A stretch of DNA of 64,000 nt from CAWCKS01 sp963763485 (GCA_963763485.1 CAVXOW010000005.1:496001-560000); one strand, 5' to 3'; counted from the first letter of the stretch, positions 8,655 through 17,512 are shown. Notes: generated by a model not told the origin, from the sequence alone. Made by a program: numbers and translations.

Positions 8655-9138
8655 TTACGCCGCCCTAGCGCTCTCGTAGGCCTTGCGGATCGCGGCAGCG
8701 TCAGGCTTTTTCATCTGCATCACCGCGCCCATCATGCGCTCAAGCTGCGCCGGCGTCGCCGACAGCATCATCTCTCCGAGATCCGTCGGCACGATCTGCC
8801 AGGACACGCCGAACTTGTCCTTGAGCCAGCCGCACACCTGGGTCTCGCCGCCTTCGGCAAGCCTCTCCCAGTAGTAGTCGATCTCGGCCTGGTCCTCGCA
8901 GTTCACCATCAGCGAGATCGCCGGCGTGAACTGGTACATCGGCCCGCCGTTCAGCGCGAGAAACTCCTGGCCGAACAGCGTGAATGACGCCGTCATGACC
9001 GAGCCCTTTTGTCCAGGTCCGTGCTCGCCGTAGTGCGTGAAGCCGGCTTTCTTCGAAGTCCTTGAACACCGCGGTGTAGAACTCCATCGCCTCCTCGGCG
9101 CGGCCATCGAACCAGAGGCAGGGGACGAATTTGTTCAT
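8655..9138 (-). pseudogene. VOC-family (PhnB-like) protein, one frameshift
   Basis: Starts MNKFVPCLWFDGRAEEAMEFY at 9138, the classical opening of PhnB-like VOC proteins (3-demethylubiquinone-methyltransferase-like domain), and after a single-base shift near 9055 continues KKAGFTHYGEHGPGQKG and later LNGGPMYQFTPAISLMV and WQIVPTDLGEMM to 8655. The joined product is about 160 residues, normal for the family. The start ATG overlaps the stop of the transglutaminase-like gene (ATGA). Function is unknown; related proteins have been linked to phosphonate loci or glyoxalase folds without a proven reaction. The shift is probably a sequencing error. Confidence 0.75.
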
Positions 9139-10108
9139 CGAAGCTGTTCCTTCGATTGCTGCAGACAAGGGTTGGATTGAGCTGTGCGGCGCCGCTTGCT
9201 CGCCACCGCCTCAGGGCGATTCAGCACCGCGTTGAACACCGTTGCGTGGAACGCGGAGATCGGGCCGTTCTCATACAGCTCGCGAAGTTCGGCGAAGGAT
9301 TGCATCGGGTGATGCGGGTCAGGGCCGCAAGCCGGTCGAACAGCGCGAGCTGCTCAGCGTCGGCGATGTCGCCGGGCCGCAGCATCGGCCCCCAGACGTC
9401 CCAGGGCAACATTTCCACGTTGTTGAGCGCGGCGAAGTCACGCAGCACGTTGCCGGCGACAAACCAGAGGCCGGTCATCTGCATGATGCCGAACTTGCTC
9501 GGGTCCTGCCGGCCCTCGCGGCATTCCCGCCACGCGTCGCCGGCGATCACGAAGCGATCACGCGGGACGTCGAGCAGATCGAAGTCGGGCTTGAACAGCC
9601 CGCGCTGCAGTTCGTCGATCTGCGCGTCGACCAGCATCCAGCGCGCCTGCGCGTCATTCCAGTATTCGCAGACCCAGTGATCAATGAAGCGGCCTTTCTC
9701 GAAGTAGGCGCCAAAGCCGCAGCGCGCGCGGGCGGCATAGCCCTTGACGCGGAGCGCCGTCACGAACAGCGTCGTAAAGTGCCGGCACACCCCGACCAGG
9801 CGTTTTTCGGGCGGCCGCGACGCCGTCAGCGCACGATCGTCATGGGCCAGCAGGGCATCGAGCATTCGTCGCACCGAGCGGATGTGCGGCTCGGCGAGGC
9901 GCTCGCCGGAGAGCTTCTTGCCGTAAGCGGGCGCGATGTGCTGGTGCAGCAGCAGGCCGTGCATCACGCGCGCCAGACTGGCGATGTCTTCCGGCAGCGC
10001 ATCGATGAGCGCCGCGTGGCCTGGGTCCGATGTCATCGGCCCGTCGCCGCGGTAGAAGTCGAGAACTTCAGGTGACAGCCGCGTTGTGTCGTGCAGATGT
10101 ACTGGCAT
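9135..10108 (-). pseudogene. Transglutaminase-like superfamily protein, one frameshift
   Basis: A papain/transglutaminase-like protein of about 324 residues. Key pieces are RLVGVCRHFTTLFVTALRVKGYAAR (Cys about 107 in VCRHF), then FIDHWVCEYWN with the His, and MLVDAQID with the Asp, i.e. the Cys-His-Asp order of transglutaminase-core proteins. One shift near 9308 changes frame; the new frame gives FAELRELYENGPISAFHATVFN and stops at 9135, overlapping the next gene's ATG. That overlap supports one original frame. Such proteins may be proteases, peptide ligases or inactive scaffolds; the role here is unknown. Confidence 0.75.
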
Positions 10109-10126
10109 CGGCAACTCTTTTGGGAG

Positions 10127-10576
10127 CTAGCGGTCCAACCACGAGGCAATGTTGTCCAGCATCTTCGTCCAGCCGCGCTTGTGGTTGTCGGCGGTGGCCT
10201 GATCGAACAGCTGTTCGTGTATCAGTGTCAGCAGCGTGCCGGCGCCGTCGGACCTCGTGATCACGGTGACCTGGGATTTGCGCTCCGGCGTCGAGTGCCA
10301 CGCCCAGCTGAACACCAGCTTCTCGTTCGGGATGACTTCTTTATAGACGCCGCTCACTTCAAAATGTTCGCCGCTGCCGTGGGTGAAGCTGAAGACGAAG
10401 CGGCCGCCAGCACGGACATCGGTGACCGCTTTGATGGTGTCCACCTTGGCGTCCGACGCACCGAACCAGCGCACGATCATCTCCGGCTCGGTCCATGCGG
10501 CAAAGACCCTTGTCGGCGGCGCCTTGTAGCGATGCTGCAGCGTGACGCTTGGCTTGCTGAGCGTTGTGGTGGCCAT
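10127..10576 (-). CDS. SRPBCC (AHSA1-like) protein
   Basis: A 149-residue START/SRPBCC-fold protein of the Aha1-C/AHSA1-like family: VTLQHRYKAPPTRVFAAWTEPEMIVRWFG at the N-terminus, GGRFVFSF and VSGVYKEV in the middle, and GWTKMLDNIASWL in the C-terminal helix. The fold makes a deep hydrophobic pocket for lipid or aromatic ligands; no ligand is known. It closely resembles the SRPBCC protein encoded at 11410-11874, as if the SRPBCC gene had been duplicated on either side of DUF899. Start 10576 gives the conserved MATTTLSKPSVTLQ opening shared with that paralogue. Confidence 0.88.
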   Translation of the reverse strand: MATTTLSKPSVTLQHRYKAPPTRVFAAWTEPEMIVRWFGASDAKVDTIKAVTDVRAGGRFVFSFTHGSGEHFEVSGVYKEVIPNEKLVFSWAWHSTPERKSQVTVITRSDGAGTLLTLIHEQLFDQATADNHKRGWTKMLDNIASWLDR

Positions 10577-10622
10577 GGGTTGTGCTCCAGAGAGAATGGG
10601 TGTTCGACGGTCGGCCGGGGAA

Positions 10623-11390
10623 TCACGAATGGCAGCAGTCGGCACTTTCATCGGCGATCGAATGGCCGTCGGCGTTGGGCGCCCCATCGTAGCGGTCGTG
10701 GAGGCGAACCCAGTCCATCAGGTTGTGGTGAGGACCGTTTTCGTTGCGGCCCTTCGGCGTCATATCGAGCAGGTGATAGGCGCCGAGACCGCCTTCGCCG
10801 CCGCGTGCGTAGACCGAGTAAGTGTGGAACAGGCTGCCGGTTTCATCCTTGTAGAATACGCTCGAGCCCGACAGCTCGTCGCTCATGTAGTTCTGCGTTT
10901 CGAAATTGTAGAAGACCTTGCCGCGTGCCTTCTCCTCCGCCGTGAACGAGACGTTGAAGTCGTAGTTGAAGTCGCTGCCGAACGACGACACCCAGCGGAA
11001 CTTCCAGCCCATCCGTCGCTTGAAAGCCTCGATCTTCGCCAGCGGTGCCCGCGATACGGCGATAAAACTGACATCGTGGTGTTCGACGTGCTGGAGCGCG
11101 CCGTCGACGTGGTCTGCTCCGAACGAGCAGCCGGTGCAGAGTTCCTGCCAGTCCGGACCAAGCATGAAATGCCTGACGATCAGCTGGCTGCGGCCATCGA
11201 ACAGATCCGACAGGGTCTGCTCGCCCGTGGGCGTATCGAATACGTAGGCCTTGTCGACCTTCACCCACGGCAGTTCGCGCCGCTCCGCCATCAGCTGATC
11301 GCGCAAGCGGGTCAGCTTCTTTTCGTTCACGAGATGCGCGCGGCGGGCCACGATCCACTCTTCACGGGAAACGATCTTATGTGGTTGCAT
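10623..11390 (-). CDS. DUF899 family (thioredoxin-like) protein
   Basis: A 255-residue paralogue of the DUF899 protein at 7316-8026, with PWVKV (41-45), LIVRHFML (70-77), LCTGCSFGADH with Cys85 and Cys88 (CxxC), APLAKIEAFKRRMGW and YHLLDMTPKGRNENG. It is longer at the C-terminus and ends with a cysteine pair, DESADCCHS, not seen in the paralogue, which might bind metal or serve as a redox relay (inference). It lies 19 bases after the SRPBCC gene of the ArsR-led cluster. Confidence 0.87.
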   Translation of the reverse strand: MQPHKIVSREEWIVARRAHLVNEKKLTRLRDQLMAERRELPWVKVDKAYVFDTPTGEQTLSDLFDGRSQLIVRHFMLGPDWQELCTGCSFGADHVDGALQHVEHHDVSFIAVSRAPLAKIEAFKRRMGWKFRWVSSFGSDFNYDFNVSFTAEEKARGKVFYNFETQNYMSDELSGSSVFYKDETGSLFHTYSVYARGGEGGLGAYHLLDMTPKGRNENGPHHNLMDWVRLHDRYDGAPNADGHSIADESADCCHS

Positions 11391-11409
11391 GATGACCTCC
11401 GTTGTCGTT

Positions 11410-11874
11410 CTACTGCTCGAGCCACGCCGCGAGTTTTTCCAGCGTGCCGGTCCAGCCGCGCTTGTGACCGTCGGCGGCGGCCTGGTCGAAGAACTGTTCG
11501 TGCTTCAGCGTCAGCAGCGTGCCCTTGCCTTCGGCCCTGGTGAGCACCGTGACCTGCGACTCGCGCTCCGGCGTCGAATGCCAGGCCCAGCTGAACACCA
11601 GCTTCTGGTTCGGCACGACCTCCTTGTAGACGCCGCTGACTTCCGAATATTCGCCGTTCGAATGCGTGAAGCTGATGGTGAAACGGCCGCCGGTGCGGAC
11701 ATCCATCATCGCTTTCACCGAACCTTGCTCGGCGTCGGACGGGCCGAACCAGCCGACGATCATTTCCGCGTGCGTCCACGCGGCGTAGACTTTTTCGGGG
11801 GGCGCGTCGTAGCGTCGCTGGAGGGTGACGCTCGGCTTGCTGAGGGTGACTGCTGCACTTGTTCCTTGGGCCAT
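11410..11874 (-). CDS. SRPBCC (AHSA1-like) protein, first gene after ArsR
   Basis: A 154-residue AHSA1-like protein with VTLQRRYDAPPEKVYAAWTH, GGRFTISFTHSNGEY, SGVYKEVVPNQKLVFSWAW and a C-terminal GWTGTLEKLAAWLEQ. The ArsR-SRPBCC pair is a recurrent arrangement in proteobacteria in which the ArsR protein is thought to repress the pair. Its ATG lies inside the end of arsR: the two reading frames overlap by about 115 bases. Expression is therefore expected to depend on the operator at 12197-12212. Confidence 0.88.
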   Translation of the reverse strand: MAQGTSAAVTLSKPSVTLQRRYDAPPEKVYAAWTHAEMIVGWFGPSDAEQGSVKAMMDVRTGGRFTISFTHSNGEYSEVSGVYKEVVPNQKLVFSWAWHSTPERESQVTVLTRAEGKGTLLTLKHEQFFDQAAADGHKRGWTGTLEKLAAWLEQ

Positions 11875-12204
11875 TCGGTAGTCTCCTCAAGATAGGCGGC
11901 CAGACGATCGAGCCGTTCGCTCCAGAACCGCTCGTATTTGCCGAGCCAATTCATCGCCTCCTGCATCGGCTGGGCGCGCAGGCGGCAGGCGACGGTGCGT
12001 CCGGTCTTCTTGCGCGTGACGAGGCCGGCATCTGTCAGCACGTCGAGGTGCTTCATGATGGCCGGCAGCGACATCTGCAAAGGGTTTGGCCAGATCGCTT
12101 ACCGAGACTGTGTCCTCGGCCTCGAGCCGCGCCATCATTGCCCGCCGGGTCGGGTCGGACAGTGCCGCGAAAGTGCGATCGAGCTGAGCTAAATGGTAAA
12201 CCAT
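11760..12204 (-). pseudogene. ArsR-family repressor, one frameshift
   Basis: Winged-helix ArsR repressor of the SRPBCC-linked type. It opens MVYHLAQLDRTFAALSDPTRRAMM at 12204; a single extra base near 12075 moves the frame to MSLPAIMKHLDVLTDAGLV, the recognition helix, and on to KYERFWSERLDRLAAYLEE. There is no metal-binding ELCVCDL motif, so this is not an arsenic sensor. The C-terminal tail is Ser/Pro/Arg-rich and overlaps the SRPBCC gene. The ATG is inside the palindromic operator and a TATACT box lies only 7 bases upstream of it, so the mRNA is probably leaderless. The shift is likely a sequencing error. Confidence 0.8.
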
Positions 12205-12239
12205 CTGGTTAAGTATAGGCGCACAAGCATGGGCGTCAA
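12197..12239 (-). promoter_or_regulatory. Promoter and palindromic ArsR operator over the start codon
   Basis: On the minus strand TTGACG (12239-12234) and TATACT (12217-12212) are 16 bases apart, a good sigma-70-type promoter. Directly after the -10 lies TTAACCAGATGGTTTA (12212-12197), a near-perfect inverted repeat TTAACCA-NN-TGGTTtA whose inner ATG is the arsR start at 12204. A very similar element occurs before the second arsR (29701-29714). Autorepression is inferred. Confidence 0.75.
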
Positions 12240-12303
12240 GGTGCGATTGGCGAGGCACGAAGTTGTGATGACGGTCTTGGGACTGGAGCTATCCCCGTGC
12301 ACT

Positions 12304-12410
12304 GTCATGCCCCGCTTCAAGCGGGGCATCCAGTAGCCCGCAGGAACAGTTTGGCTCGTACAACTTGCGACACGGGGTACTGGATCGCCCGGTCAAGCCG
12401 GGCGATGACA
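12304..12410. repeat. REP-like paired palindrome (doublet)
   Basis: GTCATGCCCCGCTTCAAGCGGGGCAT at one end and a second palindrome GATCGCCCGGTCAAGCCGGGCGATGAC at the other, about 55 bases between. Nearly the same doublet recurs at 32228-32339. It sits between the divergent arsR promoter and the end of tlpA. Confidence 0.75.
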
Positions 12411-12423
12411 AACAAGAAGCTCT

Positions 12424-13110
12424 TCAGCCCTTCGCTTCGCCCTGCAGCGCGGCCTTGATCAGCGCGACGCCGTCGTCGCTGGCCCATTCCGCGGGGCCGG
12501 CGATGGTGCCGATCTCGCAGCCATTGGCGTCGATCAGCACGGAGGTCGGCATGCCGATGGCGCGGCCGATCGCCTTCAGCTCTTGAAACACCCGCGCCTT
12601 CTCGTCGCTGAAATAGTTCAGCGTGGTGACGCCTGCGGTCTTCAGCCAGTTCTTCGGCTTGTCGAGATCGCGGGTGTCGATGTTGACGGCGACGACCTCG
12701 AATTTCGGGCTGCCGAGCTTCACCTGCAACGCGTCGAGCGCCGGCATCTCGCGCCGGCACGGCACGCACCACGTCGCCCACAAATTCAGCAGCACGACCT
12801 TGCCGCGCCACTCCGACAACTTGCGTGTTGCCCCGGAGGCGTCCTGGAAGGTGAGATCGGGGATGCGCAGGCCCGAGGTCGCGGGGTTGATCGCGGCCAC
12901 TTCGCCATGGATCAGCGGCGTTAACGTCTTGGCGAGGTCCGTCGCGGCGCGACAGGAGGGGTCGCCCGCATTGCGCGACAGGCCGCCGATCCCGTATACC
13001 CCGACAAGGCCGATGACGCCGCCGACCAGGACGGCTGCGACCGCCATGACCAGCCGTTGCGGCACGACAGGACGCGGTTGCGGCGAGAGCGATGGCTGGT
13101 CGGAGGTCAT
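12424..13110 (-). CDS. tlpA: Thiol:disulfide interchange protein TlpA
   Basis: A 228-residue membrane-anchored periplasmic thioredoxin-like reductase required, in Bradyrhizobium, for copper delivery and cytochrome oxidase assembly. One transmembrane anchor spans about residues 20-44; the active site is WCVPC (114-118) and the cis-proline loop is GMPTS (186-190). Cys53 and Cys198 are 145 residues apart, the same spacing as the structural disulfide I recall for mature B. japonicum TlpA (Cys10-Cys155). It is divergent from argH with 60 bases between the starts, the order known from B. japonicum. Confidence 0.95.
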   Translation of the reverse strand: MTSDQPSLSPQPRPVVPQRLVMAVAAVLVGGVIGLVGVYGIGGLSRNAGDPSCRAATDLAKTLTPLIHGEVAAINPATSGLRIPDLTFQDASGATRKLSEWRGKVVLLNLWATWCVPCRREMPALDALQVKLGSPKFEVVAVNIDTRDLDKPKNWLKTAGVTTLNYFSDEKARVFQELKAIGRAIGMPTSVLIDANGCEIGTIAGPAEWASDDGVALIKAALQGEAKG

Positions 13111-13170
13111 ATCGGCTGGCGGTTAAGCCACAAAGCCGAAGAGTGCAAGAGAGAAGCTGAGCGAGAAACC

Positions 13171-14574
13171 ATGAGTAACAAGATGTGGGGCGGCCGCTTC
13201 GGCGAAGGCCCCGATGCCGATCATGGAGGAGATCAACGCCTCGATCGACGTTCGATCGCCATCTCTATGCCCAGGACATCGCCGCTTCGAAAGCGCACGC
13301 CGCAATGCTGGCGGCGCAAGGCATCATCACGGCTGACGATGCGAAAAAACATCGCTGATGGTCTAGACACGATCCTGTCAGAGATCGAAGCCGGAACCTT
13401 CGCGTTCAAGCGCGCGCTCGAAGACATCCATATGAATGTCGAGAGCCGGCTTACCGAGGTGATCGGCCCGGCCGCCGGCCGCCTGCACACCGCGCGCTCG
13501 CGCAACGACCAGGTCGCAACCGATTTTCGATTGTGGGTACGCGACACCATCGACGAGATCGATCGCGCGCTTGCCGGCTATCAGCGGGCGCTGGTCGATC
13601 GGCGCGATCGAGCACGCCGCGACCGTGATGCCCGGCTTCACGCATCTGCAGACCGCGCAGCCGGTGACCTTCGGCCATCACCTGCTGGCCTACGTCGAGA
13701 TGGCGTCGCGCGATCGCGGCCGCTTTGCCGATGCGCGCAAGCGCCTCAACGAAAGCCCGCTCGGCGCGGCGGCGCTCGCCGGCACCTCGTTTCCGATCGA
13801 CCGCCACGCGACGGCGAAGGCGCTCGGCTTCGACCGGCCGATGGCGAACTCGCTCGATGCCGTCTCCGATCGCGACTTCGTGCTGGAAGCGCTGGCGGCG
13901 TCGGCGATCACCGCGATCCATCTGTCGCGCTTCGCCGAGGAGCTGGTGCTCTGGACGTCGCCGCAGTTCGGCTTCGTCAAAACTATCGGACAAGTTCACG
14001 ACCGGCTCCTCGATCATGCCGCAGAAGCGCAATCCCGATGCCGCCGAGCTGGTGCGCGCCAAGACCGGCCGCATCATCGGCGCGCTGAGCGCGCTGCTGA
14101 TCGTGATGAAGGGACTGCCGCTCGCCTATCCCAAGGACATGCAGGAGGACAAGGAAGGCACGTTCGACGCCTTCGCCTCGCTGTCGCTTGCGATCGCCGC
14201 GATGACCGGCATGGTGCGCGACCTGCACGCCGACACCGCCAAGATGGCGCAAGCCGCCGGCGACGGCTATTCGACCGCGACCGACCTCGCCGACTGGCTG
14301 GTGCGGACGTTGAAGCTGCCGTTCCGCGACGCCCACCACATCACCGGGCGGATCGTGGCAAGGCCGCCGAAGCTCGAGCGTGCCGCTGCACAAGCTGCCG
14401 CTCGCCGAGATGCAGGCGATCGAGCCGCGCATCACGGATGCGGTGTTCGGCGTGCTCTCGGTCGAAAATTCGGTTAAGAGCCGGACCAGCTTTGGCGGGA
14501 CCGCGCCGACAAATGTCCGCGAGCAGGCCGAAGGCTGGCGGAAACGCCTGGAAAAAGACGCGATTTCAGGGTGA
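13171..14574 (+). pseudogene. argH: Argininosuccinate lyase, multiple frameshifts
   Basis: The last step of arginine synthesis: argininosuccinate to arginine plus fumarate. All parts are present but in changing frames: MSNKMWGGRF (start), LYAQDIAASKAHAAML, LTEVIGPAAGRLHTARSRNDQVATD, GFTHLQTAQPVTFGHHLLAY, the signature GSSIMPQKRNPDAAE near 14010, and FGGTAPTNVREQAEGW at the end. I place shifts near 13217, 13250, 13346, 13600, 13983 and two around 14363-14385. The first three are single-base insertions that together restore the frame; the 13346 one lies in an A run. Joined length (about 465 residues) is normal. Argininosuccinate lyase is normally needed for arginine prototrophy, so error in the sequence is more likely than real loss. 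Confidence 0.9.
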
Positions 14575-14657
14575 TGGTAGGGCCCGTGGGTGGACCGAAC
14601 CCTCGCCAGCTTGGCATGAGGTCCGGTACAATGGTCGCGGATTTTGGGGACACCGGC

Positions 14658-14929
14658 GTGACAGGCAACTACCGTTCGGCTGCGGCGAGACTGGCCTTGC
14701 TCGGCGCCGCAGCGCTCCTGATCGCGCTCGGCGGCTGCGGCCGCAAGGCCGGCCTCGACCTGCCGCCGACCGCGTCGGCGCCGCCGCCGCAACCCGGCAC
14801 GCACTGCGCAGGCGCCGCCGCCCGGCGACCAATCCGCTCGGCCTGCTCGATCCCAACCCGCAGGACGACCAGCCGCAGGCTGCTCCCGGCCGCAGGAAAC
14901 GGATCATCCTCGATCCGATCCTTGACTAG
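14658..14929 (+). pseudogene. lptM: Small LptM-type lipoprotein, one frameshift
   Basis: A short lipoprotein between argH and lysA, the usual place for LptM (YifL) in proteobacteria, where it assists maturation of the LPS translocon. From the GTG at 14658 a signal peptide RLALLGAAALLIALGGC ends in a lipobox, followed by GRKAGLDLPP, the conserved LptM start after the lipidated Cys. After a shift near 14800 the tail reads NPLGLLDPNPQDDQPQAA and ends with RIILDPILD at 14929. An ATG at 14631 is an alternative start. The proline-rich linker is typical. Confidence 0.75.
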
Positions 14930-14957
14930 TTCCGGCTTCTCCTCTCACTAACGACCC

Positions 14958-16224
14958 ATGCATCATTTCGACTATCGCGACGGCGAATTGCACGCCGAGG
15001 CGGTCAACCTGACGCGCTCGCGCGCAGCGTTGGCACGCCGTTCTATTGCTATTCGACCGCGACGCTGGAGCGGCACTATCGCGTGTTCGCGGATGCGTTC
15101 AGCGACGTCGAAGGCGATCGTCTGCTATGCGATGAAGGCGAATTCCAACCAGTCGGTGCTGAAGACGTTTGCCCGGCTCGGCGCCGGCGCCGACGTGGTG
15201 TCCGGCGGCGAGTTGCATCGCGCGCTGGCCGCCGGCATTCCGCCGGAAAAAATCCTGTTCTCCGGCGTCGGCAAGACCGCAGCCGAGCTCGAGCTTGCTG
15301 TCTTGACCGGCATTCACTCGATCAACGTCGAATCCGAGAACGAGCTTGAGCTGCTGTCGCATCTTTGCGGCCTCACGTGGCCGCACCGCGCGCATCTCGG
15401 TGCGGATCAACCCGGATGTCGATGCCAAGACCCACGCCAAGATTTCGACCGGCAAGTCCGAGAACAAGTTCGGCGTTCCGCTGAGCCGCGCCCGCGAGGT
15501 TTACCGGCGCGCCGCGGAGCTGCCGGGCATCGAGATCACCGGCGTCGATATGCACATCGGCAGCCAGATCACCGATCTCGAGCCGCTCGCGAATGCCTTC
15601 AAGGTGCTGGTCGAGCTCGTGCATGTGCTGCGCGCCGACGGCCACCCCGTCTCGCACATCGATTTCGGCGGCGGCCTCGGCATCCCCTACGTTGCCGGCA
15701 ACGATGGCCCGCCGAGCCCACAAGCCTATGCCGATGTGGTCAAGAGCGCGGTGAAGGGCCTCGACTGCACGCTGCTGTTCGAGCCGGGGCGCTTGCTCGT
15801 CGGCAATGCCGGCATCCTGGTTGCGCGCGTGCTTTACGTGAAGAAGGGCGAAGCCAAGAATTTTCTCGTCATCGACGCGGCGATGAACGATCTCATTCGC
15901 CCGACGCTCTATGAGGCGTACCACGACATCCTCCCGGTCAAGCAGCCGGCGGCCGACGCGCCTGTCATCGTTGCCGACGTGGTCGGGCCGGTGTGCGAGA
16001 CCGGCGACTATCTCGCGTTGAACCGCGAGCTGACGCTGCCGCGCGAAGGCGATCTCATCGCCATCATGAGCGCCGGCGCCTACGGCGCGGTGCAGTCCGG
16101 CACCTACAACACGCGGCCGCTGGTGCCGGAGGTGCTGGTCAAGGACGACCAGTACGCCGTGGTGCGGCCGCGCTTCGACGTCCAGGACATTGTCGCGCTG
16201 GACAAGATTGCGCCGTGGCTGTGA
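14958..16224 (+). pseudogene. lysA: Diaminopimelate decarboxylase, frameshifted in the 5' third
   Basis: PLP enzyme converting meso-diaminopimelate to lysine. It begins MHHFDYRDGELHAEAVNLTR; shifts near 15022, 15108 and 15380 separate GTPFYCYSTATLERHYRVF, IVCYAMKANSNQSVLKTFA (with the PLP lysine) and the long intact part from about 15390, which carries VDMHIGSQITDLEP, HIDFGGGLGIPY, the substrate region VVGPVCETGDYL and MSAGAYGAVQSGTYN. Two of the shifts are plain one-base duplications (GG for G, TTT for TT). About 420 residues when joined, as expected. The order argH-lptM-lysA is conserved in alphaproteobacteria. Confidence 0.9.
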
Positions 16225-16313
16225 GAGTTAGACCCTCATCTTGAGAGCCTGACCGAAAAAGCAACCAGCAATTTCAGGGCTTCTCTAGGACCTTGAAAGT
16301 GAATCCCTTTTTC

Positions 16314-16561
16314 CGTCATGGCCGGGCTTGTCCCCCGCCGGGCATGACGAGCTCGGCGACAAGGCCCAATTTTTCTCTTCCCATTTTGAGTCGAAACTCT
16401 GAGGAGACCGCCGAAGGCGGGCGTCTCGAAGGATGAGGCCACCCGCACATCGGCTTTAACCGACTTGGGCACTAACAATGCTGATCTCAGGTAGACCGAG
16501 ATCAGTGCGGGCCTCATGGTTCGAGACGCATCGCTTCGCGATGCTCCTCACCATGAGGGTC
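16314..16561. repeat. Intergenic repeat mosaic between lysA and the SDR gene
   Basis: The 342-base gap holds no gene. It has a GTCATGGCCGGGCTTGT...CCGGGCATGAC palindrome at 16314-16350 and, at about 16511-16561, TCATGGTTCGAGACGC...CTCCTCACCATGAGG, another dyad element of the type dispersed in Bradyrhizobium. Part of the latter (CACCATGAGGG) recurs at about 32258. Confidence 0.6.
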
Positions 16562-16566
16562 ATCCG

Positions 16567-17376
16567 CTACCTCACCAGCCCGCCATCGATCGGGATAATC
16601 GCGCCGGTGACGTAGTCCGACAGATCCGTGGTCAGGAACTCCACCACCTTGGCGCAGTCTTCCACGGTGCCGACGCGCTTCATCGCGATGCGCGCGGTCG
16701 GATCGCGATTGGCACGGGCTGAACCCGGAATCACGCTCGCCATGATGCGGCCGGTGCCGATGGTGCCCGGCGCGATGCAGTTCGCGGTGATGTTGTACTG
16801 GCCGAGGTCGTGAGCCAGATAGCGCGTGTAGTGCGCGATCGCCGCCTTCGCCGCGCCATAGTGGGCATAGCCGCCGTCGGCCGACGGCGTGGTGCCGGCG
16901 ACCGACGACACCGTGACGATCTTGCCGTAGCGCTGCTCCTTCATGATCGGCGCCACCGCGTTGACGAAGTAGATCGTGCCGTAAAGGTTCATGCCGATCA
17001 CGAGGTGCAGCAGCGAGGAATCGAGCGTGGAGGCCTTGGTGTCGAGCGGACGGCCGCGGCCGCCGCCGGCGTTGCAAACGAGAATGTCAACGCGGCCCCA
17101 TTTCTTCTTGACGTCGGCGACCATCGCGTCGACCGCCTTCTGGTCGGCAACGTCGAGCTCGTAGCCGAGCGCTTTGACGCCAAGCGCCTCGATCTCGGCG
17201 ACGGTGCTGTCACCGGTCATTGCCTTGGCCTCGGCCTCGAACTCCTTGTAGGACTTCAGGTCGAGATCGCAGATCGCGACATTGGCGCCGAGGCCCGCGA
17301 GCCGCAGCGCGTAGGCGCGCCCCAATCCGCGCCCGCCGCCGGTGACGATTGCGACCTGGCCACTGAGTTTGCCCAT
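16567..17376 (-). CDS. SDR-family NAD(P)-dependent oxidoreductase
   Basis: A 269-residue short-chain dehydrogenase/reductase. Cofactor motif VTGGGRGLGRAYALRL (about 12-27), ILVCNAGG after the fourth strand, and the catalytic Tyr-x-x-x-Lys in YAHYGAAKAAIAHY. ICDLDLK after strand 2 ends with Asp, which favours NAD(H) over NADP(H). The C-terminus IIPIDGGLVR is typical of SDRs. The next gene on this strand, upstream, is a TPP-dependent enzyme, 136 bases away with a repeat doublet between; a shared pathway is possible but not shown. Substrate unknown. Confidence 0.88.
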   Translation of the reverse strand: MGKLSGQVAIVTGGGRGLGRAYALRLAGLGANVAICDLDLKSYKEFEAEAKAMTGDSTVAEIEALGVKALGYELDVADQKAVDAMVADVKKKWGRVDILVCNAGGGRGRPLDTKASTLDSSLLHLVIGMNLYGTIYFVNAVAPIMKEQRYGKIVTVSSVAGTTPSADGGYAHYGAAKAAIAHYTRYLAHDLGQYNITANCIAPGTIGTGRIMASVIPGSARANRDPTARIAMKRVGTVEDCAKVVEFLTTDLSDYVTGAIIPIDGGLVR

Positions 17377-17408
17377 GGTTGTTGTTCTCCCTCTTGTTGT
17401 CTTGCTCT

Positions 17409-17495
17409 GTCATGGCCGGGCTTGTCCCGGCCATCCACGTCTTTCTCGAACCAACGCTCAAGACGTGGATGCCCGGCACAAGGCCGGGCATGACG
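17409..17495. repeat. REP-like paired palindrome (doublet)
   Basis: GTCATGGCCGGGCTTGTCCCGGCCAT, a core with ACGTCTTT...AAGACGT, and GCCCGGCACAAGGCCGGGCATGAC: two palindromes that are also mirror partners of each other, so the whole 87 bases could fold as one long hairpin. It lies between the SDR and TPP-enzyme genes. Confidence 0.75.
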
Positions 17496-17512
17496 ATTGA
17501 GTGTGATTCAAT

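Noticed and set aside
11760..12204. Arsenic-resistance operon from the ArsR family name
   Set aside because: No ELCVCDL-type metal site in either ArsR protein and no arsB, arsC or acr3 gene nearby; these are SRPBCC-linked repressors.
13571..14929. Single 452-codon open frame spanning parts of argH and lptM
   Set aside because: It is a composite: real argH sequence for the first part, out-of-frame sequence in the middle, and the lptM tail at the end.
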